NCBI GenBank assembly: GCA_001412425.1
Contig: LKUH01000068.1
Location: forward strand, 1-12,177
Direction of reading: 5' to 3'
Length of the DNA: 12,177 nucleotides
From: Candidatus Cloacimonas sp. SDB
GTDB lineage: Bacteria; Cloacimonadota; Cloacimonadia; Cloacimonadales; TCS61
A program made the position numbers and the translations under genes. Numbering within the stretch: the first letter of the stretch is position 1; each line of letters begins with the position of its first letter. Below the pieces are notes generated by a model that saw only the letters and a program-made list of their open reading frames with translations, was not told the DNA's origin and searched no databases. Positions 7,398 to 12,177 of this stretch are shown here, piece by piece.

Positions 7398-8645
7398 ATG
7401 GAAAATATACTTATTACGGGCACATACTGTTCATTAAACAAAGGTGATGCGGCTTTAAGATTTGGTGCGTTTCATGCGTTAGAAAATGTATTTGATGAAC
7501 CTTCCTTCTCTATTGTCACACTTTATCCGGACATAGACTCTAAAACATATATTGGAAAAAAGATCATACCTGCGATAAATTCCCCAAAAAATGCTGGGAT
7601 TGTAATAATCCAGTGCCTTGCATGGAAATTATTCACCAGTTTGTTGGGTTTAGAAAACAGTTTTGCGCATAAATTCTTACGTTCTCCGATACTGCAGGCA
7701 TATCTGAAGTGTGATATTGTAGTAGATATTGGAGGGGATACGTTAAGCGAAGTCTATGGTGTGAAAAGTTCTTTGTTCCATCTTCTTCACATTTATCTTG
7801 GAAAAATATTTGACAAACCTGTGGTTCTATATGCTCAATCAATTGGACCTTTCAACAGACTAAAGTATCTCGCGAAGTATGTCCTAAATAAAACGGATAT
7901 CATAACCGTTCGTGGTCAGATTTCATATTCTTATCTGAAAGAATTAGGAGTTATTCACCCTTATATCTGCCTAACAGCAGATGCGGCATATCTTATGCCA
8001 CAAGCTGAACCAGAGCGTATTGAACGTATACTATCCGCTGAAAGGATTACAAATGAAGGCCCTATTGTGGGTATCTCGGTTAGTCAACTAATAGCAAACC
8101 GCTTCAAGTCTTCTGATGAGTTTGTCGAGCTTGTAGCAAAAGTCGCCGATATGATTGTGGAACAAATGAAATGCAAGGTTTTATTTATACCCCATGTAAC
8201 CGGACCTAAACCTGAGCTTGATGATCGGCTCATTCATCATAGAATCTATGCTTTAGTTAAACACCAGGGATCTGTTCAGAATCTAACTTCAGATTATCTG
8301 CCACAAGAACTAAAAGGGATAATTGGAGTTTGTGATTTATTTATAGGAGCACGGATGCATGCATGTATTGCTGCATTATCAATGGGGGTACCAACAATTA
8401 ACATATCATATCACCATAAATCTAGGGATGTCCTCGCAGATTTTGCGCAAGAAAGCACAACAATTTCTATTACTGATTTGACAGATGAGAGACTAATTGA
8501 GATAATAACGGAGATGTGGGATAAACGAGAACAACTTAGATTAGAGATACTCAGAAAAGTTCCTTTGGTCCAAAAGAAGTCGCAAATGAACGCAGACATA
8601 ATTAAGAGGATAATCACTGAAAATGATATAAAACCTAATTTTTGA
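7398..8645 (+). CDS. Polysaccharide pyruvyl transferase family protein (WcaK/CsaB-like)
   Basis: This 415-residue GT-B-like cytoplasmic enzyme is expected to transfer pyruvate from phosphoenolpyruvate to a sugar as a ketal, or to belong to that fold family with another acceptor. Family features in order are the N-terminal ITGTYCSLNKGDAAL (about 6-20), VVDIGGDTLSE (about 108-118), LYAQSIGPF (about 144-152), TVRGQISYSYLKELGV (about 170-185), LTADAAYL (about 192-199), and the signature GARMHACIAALSMGVPTINISYHHKS (about 317-342), which includes the conserved R-M-H active-site segment. Length is normal and no lesion is visible. It lies 131 bases after the FrhB-like gene on the same strand, probably in the same transcript. 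The gap holds no gene and no clear promoter. It is more A+T-rich than the FrhB-like gene. Acceptor sugar unknown. Confidence 0.9.
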   Translation: MENILITGTYCSLNKGDAALRFGAFHALENVFDEPSFSIVTLYPDIDSKTYIGKKIIPAINSPKNAGIVIIQCLAWKLFTSLLGLENSFAHKFLRSPILQAYLKCDIVVDIGGDTLSEVYGVKSSLFHLLHIYLGKIFDKPVVLYAQSIGPFNRLKYLAKYVLNKTDIITVRGQISYSYLKELGVIHPYICLTADAAYLMPQAEPERIERILSAERITNEGPIVGISVSQLIANRFKSSDEFVELVAKVADMIVEQMKCKVLFIPHVTGPKPELDDRLIHHRIYALVKHQGSVQNLTSDYLPQELKGIIGVCDLFIGARMHACIAALSMGVPTINISYHHKSRDVLADFAQESTTISITDLTDERLIEIITEMWDKREQLRLEILRKVPLVQKKSQMNADIIKRIITENDIKPNF

Positions 8646-8690
8646 ACAACACCCTAGATTGTATATGCAAAAGAATACGACCCAAGCTAT

Positions 8691-8723
8691 AGCACAAAAA
8701 TTGGTGCTTTGAACTGTATTTTT
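8691..8723 (+). terminator. Weak stem-loop plus T-run after the pyruvyl transferase gene
   Basis: AGCAC (8691-8695) pairs with GTGCT (8704-8708), and five T residues follow at 8719-8723, about 75 bases after the stop codon. Position and the T-run suggest the end of the 5908-8645 transcript. The stem is short, so the run of T is the main signal. Confidence 0.35.
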
Positions 8724-8895
8724 AGAGGGTTATATCCCTTCGTATCAATACTAAAAAAGTGTCTAATTAAGGAGATCGTACCAAAAAGATCGATCAACTC
8801 TCAGTACATCCTTATCGGAACAGTGTTTCCGAGGATTCTGCGATCTGAATGATATTATGGATAAGACGGGTGGAACTGCTTCCTACTAGATAATT

Positions 8896-8937
8896 ACCCC
8901 TCGGGAGGAGGGGTCGGGGAGTGAGTCTCCCCCTTTT
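8896..8937. terminator. GC-rich tandem hairpins between convergent genes
   Basis: Two adjacent perfect hairpins are present. ACCCCTC/GAGGGGT (8896-8902 with 8908-8914, five-base loop) is followed at once by GGGGAG/CTCCCC (8916-8921 with 8927-8932, five-base loop), then C and TTTT (8934-8937). On the minus strand the first hairpin is followed by AATTAT. The site lies about 30 bases from the end of the GT4 gene and about 250 bases from the end of the pyruvyl transferase gene, so it may terminate either. It stands out in an A+T-rich surrounding. The remainder of 8646-8965 shows no gene that I can support. Confidence 0.45.
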
Positions 8938-8965
8938 GGCAGAGCAGTAGGGACGTTTCAGAATA

Positions 8966-10195
8966 TTATCTCACATCACTCTTATAAAACCGTTGCAATT
9001 TATGGCCTGCCTGAATTAAATACAACTCAATTGTCTTTTGTGCAATCGCATCCCACTTATAGCTCAAGGCGATTTCCTCTGAATCCTTTGAGAGCTGTTC
9101 AAGCAATGTCCGGTTACTAAGACAATTAACGATAACTCGTGCCAAGTCCTTTGGATTATTTGGTTTTGCTATTGCAATATCATTTTTTACGAAATCGGGC
9201 AGCCCACCTGTATCTGTTATGATTAACGGTTTTTTGTATGGTATCGCTAACGCCCCTACTCCGCTCTGCGAATCGAAGAATTTGTATGGTAAAATTACCG
9301 CATCTGATGCAGCAAAGTAATATTCTACCTCTGATAGTTGGATGAAGTCTAATTTTTTAACTATATTTGATTGAAGATTATTTCTGACAATAATTTTTTC
9401 ATATTTTTCCCAGTTCTCCCAAGGTTTACCTGCGATTATTAACGTAAGGTTAGATATTTCATTTCTCACTGAAGCAAAGGCGTATAGTAAATCATCCAAA
9501 CCCTTATATTCACGAATATTCCCAAAAAATAATAGAGCTTTTCCATTTTTAGGTAGATCTAAATATTCTCTTGCCTCGTGCTTAGTTACTCCTCGTATGT
9601 TACAGGGTTCTAGTATGCCATGGGGAATTATTGATATTGTTTCTTCTGGAATGTGATATAACTGTGAAAGGGAATCCTTATTTTTTGAGGAATGTACAAT
9701 AAAGTGATCAGCTAATTGTAACACACTCTTATTCAAAAAAGTATTAAGGTATTGCCTTTCATGAGGTTGCACGTTGTGGATAGTCAAGATTGTTTTCATC
9801 CCTCTTAACTTACAGATTGCAATAATCGTCCAATAAATTGGAGCTAATACTGGGGCCCACCATTGAAGATGTATGATATTTCCCTTTATTGTTAAGCCCG
9901 CCCATATCCAGGTAAATGGATTGTAATAAGTTAATATATTTTTGATTACGCAATTTTCCACAGAAATGGGTTCATCTTTTTCATCGGTAATTTTTGTCCC
10001 ACCAGGGTATAGAAATTCAGGGTATATGTTATTAAATCCAATAAATTCGCAATTTGTTTTTTTTGAGATTGATTTGATCAATTCTAAGCAATATGGCGAA
10101 ATTCCTTTTACAGGAGGTAAAGTTCCCACAATTGTTACAAGAGGATTTTTTTTTGCGTTATTTTCTCCACGTATTTGGTTGCTATGCATGAACAT
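8966..10195 (-). CDS. Glycosyltransferase family 4 (GT-B fold)
   Basis: This protein of about 409 residues is a predicted retaining glycosyltransferase using an activated sugar donor. The N-terminal domain begins VTIVGTLPPVKGISPYC and has IIHLQWWAPV and ILTIHNVQPHERQ near the domain centre. The C-terminal donor-binding domain has ALLFFGNIREYKGLDDLL, LTLIIAGKPWENW, then AASDAVILPYKFFDSQSGVGALA and KPLIITDTGGLPDFV. The last part matches the GT4 variant with PY-x-SQSG in place of the usual E-x7-E start. The frame is open from a TTG at 10198, but ATG 10193-10195 is preferred because AAGAG lies about seven bases before it; ATG 10187-10189 is also possible. It follows the GT2 gene by 86 bases on the same strand, so the two may be cotranscribed. 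Sugar and acceptor unknown. The gene is A+T-rich. Confidence 0.88.
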   Translation of the reverse strand: MFMHSNQIRGENNAKKNPLVTIVGTLPPVKGISPYCLELIKSISKKTNCEFIGFNNIYPEFLYPGGTKITDEKDEPISVENCVIKNILTYYNPFTWIWAGLTIKGNIIHLQWWAPVLAPIYWTIIAICKLRGMKTILTIHNVQPHERQYLNTFLNKSVLQLADHFIVHSSKNKDSLSQLYHIPEETISIIPHGILEPCNIRGVTKHEAREYLDLPKNGKALLFFGNIREYKGLDDLLYAFASVRNEISNLTLIIAGKPWENWEKYEKIIVRNNLQSNIVKKLDFIQLSEVEYYFAASDAVILPYKFFDSQSGVGALAIPYKKPLIITDTGGLPDFVKNDIAIAKPNNPKDLARVIVNCLSNRTLLEQLSKDSEEIALSYKWDAIAQKTIELYLIQAGHKLQRFYKSDVR

Positions 10196-10281
10196 CAATG
10201 CTCTTTATAAAAAGTTTTTTAACCTAAATAAGCTCTTGTAAATCGATAACAATATTTTTCCTTCCATTTGTATCATCCTAG

Positions 10282-11211
10282 TCATTTTTTAATTCGATAC
10301 AGTATTTCCTCTGTTAAAATTCTTATGTTAAGCACCATATCGGCAAGCAGTCCGAAAACGATTACTTGCAATCCGACTATAATTAGCACAGTTGTTAATA
10401 TTGCAGTTGGCAGATACGGGGTGACCATTCCAGTCTTAAGAAAATGGATCAAGATGCCTGATCCAAGAATTAAACCTAAAATGATTATTATTCCACCGAT
10501 GGAGAGGAAGACTGTAAAAGGCTTGTAGTCCCGAAAACTCCGCGCTATTGTTTTACCTGCAGAGGAAGCATATCCAAACAGGCTCCCGATTAGTCGTGAC
10601 TTTCCATCTCGCCTTCGGAACTCAATTGGTACCTGGACCAACGTCATATCCTTATTCACGGCTTGAATCAGTGTTTCCTGCACATATGTATAATCACCAG
10701 TTAGGTTCATTTTACAGGCAGCATCTCTGGGAAAAGCACGAAAACCAGTCTGAGCGTCATGTATGGGCCAACCTGTAACCCGTCGTGTCACCCAGGTGGC
10801 TAATTTGTTACCCCAGGCCTTTCCTCGAGGCATATGACCAAGGGTATTGATCTGACGATCGCCAATGACAAGATCTGCTGTCCCATCTAAAATCGGTTGG
10901 ATGAGATTTGAAATCTCTGTTCCATTGTACTGGAAGTCAGCGTCTGTATTGACGATAATGTCTGCTCCGAGCTCTAATGCGGCATTAAGGCCGTCCCTGA
11001 ATGTTTTGGCAAGACCGAGGTTTCTTTTATGGGTGACGATGTAATCAGCACCGGCATTGCGTGAGACTATACCTGTATTATCAGTCGAACCGTCATTGAT
11101 GACAAGGATCTCAACTTGGTCAATCTGTTCAATAGTGCGTGGTATCTCCTGAATGACATCACCGATTGAGTCTTCTTCATTATATGCGGGGATTGTTACG
11201 ATTAATTTCAT
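10282..11211 (-). CDS. Glycosyltransferase family 2, polyprenyl-phosphate sugar synthase type (DPM1/GtrB-like)
   Basis: The 309-residue protein starts with the GT2 signature KLIVTIPAYNEEDSIGDVI. It continues with ILVINDGSTDN (about 35-45), NTDADFQY (about 88-95, the metal-binding D-A-D), DAQTGFRAF (about 152-160) and a basic RRRDGKSRL segment (about 199-207). Two membrane helices (about 232-258 and 268-292) end the protein. This layout fits enzymes that move a hexose from a nucleotide donor to dolichol or another polyprenyl phosphate on the cytoplasmic face, giving a lipid-linked donor for extracytoplasmic transferases such as the YfhO-like protein. The frame is open from a TTG at 11238, but ATG 11209-11211 is chosen: it sits eight bases after AAAGGA and begins exactly at the conserved motif. 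Confidence 0.9.
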   Translation of the reverse strand: MKLIVTIPAYNEEDSIGDVIQEIPRTIEQIDQVEILVINDGSTDNTGIVSRNAGADYIVTHKRNLGLAKTFRDGLNAALELGADIIVNTDADFQYNGTEISNLIQPILDGTADLVIGDRQINTLGHMPRGKAWGNKLATWVTRRVTGWPIHDAQTGFRAFPRDAACKMNLTGDYTYVQETLIQAVNKDMTLVQVPIEFRRRDGKSRLIGSLFGYASSAGKTIARSFRDYKPFTVFLSIGGIIIILGLILGSGILIHFLKTGMVTPYLPTAILTTVLIIVGLQVIVFGLLADMVLNIRILTEEILYRIKK

Positions 11212-11459
11212 GCAGCATGTCCTTTTGAGATGATCCAATTAGTCCTCTTTTGTCGAATTTGGTTTCCAGCGATATCTCCGACACATTGTTCTGAAAATGC
11301 CGCTAGTCCTCTTGAGAGATTAAGGGTCCGATAATGCATCTTAAGTTACTGAAAATTCACCCTGGAAATCCTGACACACTATTACCGCAAATCAAGATAA
11401 ATGTCTATGATCTGTGTTCCAATCTACATTAATATTCATGGTAAATAGTATTACAAGAT

Positions 11460-11491
11460 AAAAATCATCTCATTCAAAAAGTGATGAGGTG
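11460..11491 (-). terminator. Stem-loop terminator after the right-edge gene
   Basis: On either strand an 8-bp stem with one wobble pair forms between 11466-11473 and 11484-11491 with a ten-base loop. Reading the minus strand, five T residues follow (11464 down to 11460). It lies about 40 bases after the stop of the 11530-12177 gene. On the plus strand a TTTT also follows. The remainder of 11212-11529 has no gene or clear promoter that I can support. Confidence 0.45.
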
Positions 11492-11529
11492 TTTTATTCC
11501 TCCTTGTTCTGTCAGAAAGATTAAGAGCT

Positions 11530-12177
11530 CTATTCAATTGGGCATATTTCTGTTAAGCTAAAGTCAACCCAAAATACTCCCCTCGTATTTGGGATATCAG
11601 CAATTATTGCATTAGCAATATCGCCATAAGGATCATTATACTCGCACCACCAATCTTGATCTTCAGGGTATCCAATCTGGAACCCAACGGGGTTATCTGG
11701 GAACTGTTGTCCCCATGCAGTAAAATATTCAAGCATATGGTCAATGGATTCAAATTGCTGGCCATCATCAATGAAGTATATTCCCTCCCGATATGTTGGT
11801 GGCATTTTCTCAGGTATCCAGTGTTTTAATTGGAGTGTATACGTCGCGTTGTATGAAGCGATAAGATTGTACCATTGCTCTGCCTCGACATCAGAGATTT
11901 GTTTCCCAGTATCGTGAGTTGGCCACTTATACCATTCCACATCAACGGATATGCCGGCAATACATGGATGATTGGAGTATCTATCAAGGGCAAGAGATAT
12001 TAACGTGGATACATCTGCATTTACTGGCTCGAATCCAATCCAGACTGAAAGGTTCTTTTCATCAAAGTAATTAAAGTAATCCTCGTTCGCATCCTCCTCT
12101 GAAAAGCTAATATTTGTATATTGATTACCGTCTGATGGAAAATTCAAGTAACATATGCTATCATTTCCAGCGACACC
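11530..12177 (-). CDS. Uncharacterised TIM-barrel/glycoside-hydrolase-like protein, C-terminal part (5' end outside window)
   Basis: The frame is open to the window edge on this strand and shows 215 residues. The first possible start inside the window is only a TTG (12145-12147), with unbroken coding sequence before it, so the true start lies outside. Family not firmly recognised. The visible part has alternating strands and helices with acidic or aromatic motifs at strand ends: CIAGISVDVEWYKWP, TYTLQLKHWIPEKMPP, GIYFIDDGQQFES, NPVGFQIGYPEDQDWW and GVFWVDFSLTEICP. This pattern suits the second half of a TIM barrel. GISVDVEW resembles the strand-4 D-x-E end of the GH18 signature, but earlier Asp residues of that signature are absent. 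Many aromatic and acidic residues and three cysteines suggest a secreted or surface protein. A glycan-directed role is only inferred from the neighbouring glycosyltransferase genes. No membrane segment is visible here. Confidence 0.6.
   Translation of the reverse strand, partial: GVAGNDSICYLNFPSDGNQYTNISFSEEDANEDYFNYFDEKNLSVWIGFEPVNADVSTLISLALDRYSNHPCIAGISVDVEWYKWPTHDTGKQISDVEAEQWYNLIASYNATYTLQLKHWIPEKMPPTYREGIYFIDDGQQFESIDHMLEYFTAWGQQFPDNPVGFQIGYPEDQDWWCEYNDPYGDIANAIIADIPNTRGVFWVDFSLTEICPIE

Noticed and set aside
8903..8919. Possible G-quadruplex in the G-rich part of the tandem hairpins.
   Set aside because: Only three runs of three or more G are present, the fourth being GG, and the same bases pair in perfect hairpins.
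11240..11313. The ten-base direct repeat TAGTCCTCTT at 11240-11249 and 11304-11313.
   Set aside because: Only two short copies exist, the similarity does not extend beyond ten bases, and chance is sufficient explanation.
1..12177. CRISPR array, tRNA or rRNA genes, defence system or prophage genes.
   Set aside because: No regularly spaced repeats, no cloverleaf or rRNA-like segment and no nuclease, integrase or phage protein motif was found; the coding content is glycan biosynthesis plus two dead insertion sequences.

Overview
The window looks like a cell-surface glycan (exopolysaccharide, S-layer or glycoprotein glycan) gene island from a euryarchaeon, most likely a methanogen of the Methanomicrobia/Methanomicrobiales type. 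Three things suggest this: AT-rich intergenic regions with archaeal-style TATA elements and T-run terminators rather than bacterial -35/-10 boxes; a FrhB-like (coenzyme F420 hydrogenase beta subunit family) protein; and a DPM1-like GT2 enzyme with two C-terminal membrane helices. The assignment is an inference, because no rRNA, tRNA or diagnostic housekeeping gene is present.

Layout, left to right. (1) 3-809 (+): the 3' end of a large YfhO-like membrane glycosylation protein. (2) 887-1926: a dead IS1634-family element with a frameshift, a nonsense codon and a large internal deletion, its degenerate terminal inverted repeats still visible. (3) 2034-2939 (-): a class I SAM-dependent methyltransferase. 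(4) 2958-4185: a dead IS256-family (mutator-type) element carrying four premature stops, at least two frame changes and an altered first catalytic Asp. (5) 4195-5637 (-): a Wzx/MOP-type oligosaccharide flippase. Without the IS256 remnant, the flippase stop and the methyltransferase start would lie only about 27 bp apart, so these two look like one operon split by the insertion. (6) 5638-5907: a divergent control region with a TATA-like box and a perfect 7-bp dyad. (7) 5908-7266 (+): a FrhB-like protein with two ferredoxin-type 4Fe-4S motifs. (8) 7398-8645 (+): a polysaccharide pyruvyl transferase (WcaK/CsaB type). (9) 8646-8965: a gap between convergent genes with GC-rich tandem hairpins. (10) 8966-10195 (-): a GT4 glycosyltransferase. 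(11) 10282-11211 (-): a GT2 polyprenyl-phosphate glycosyltransferase. (12) 11530-12177 (-): the C-terminal part of an uncharacterised, TIM-barrel/glycoside-hydrolase-like protein.

Taken together, the GT2 enzyme would charge a polyprenol with sugar, the GT4 enzyme would extend a glycan, and the methyltransferase and pyruvyl transferase (with its redox partner) would decorate it. The flippase would move lipid-linked intermediates across the membrane, and the YfhO-like protein would act on the outer face. The frequent strand switches, the two dead insertion sequences and the uneven base composition (FrhB-like gene G+C-rich, pyruvyl transferase and GT4 A+T-rich) point to a mosaic accessory region. 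The most unusual biochemical item is the FrhB-like/pyruvyl transferase pair. The least understood protein is the one at the right edge.
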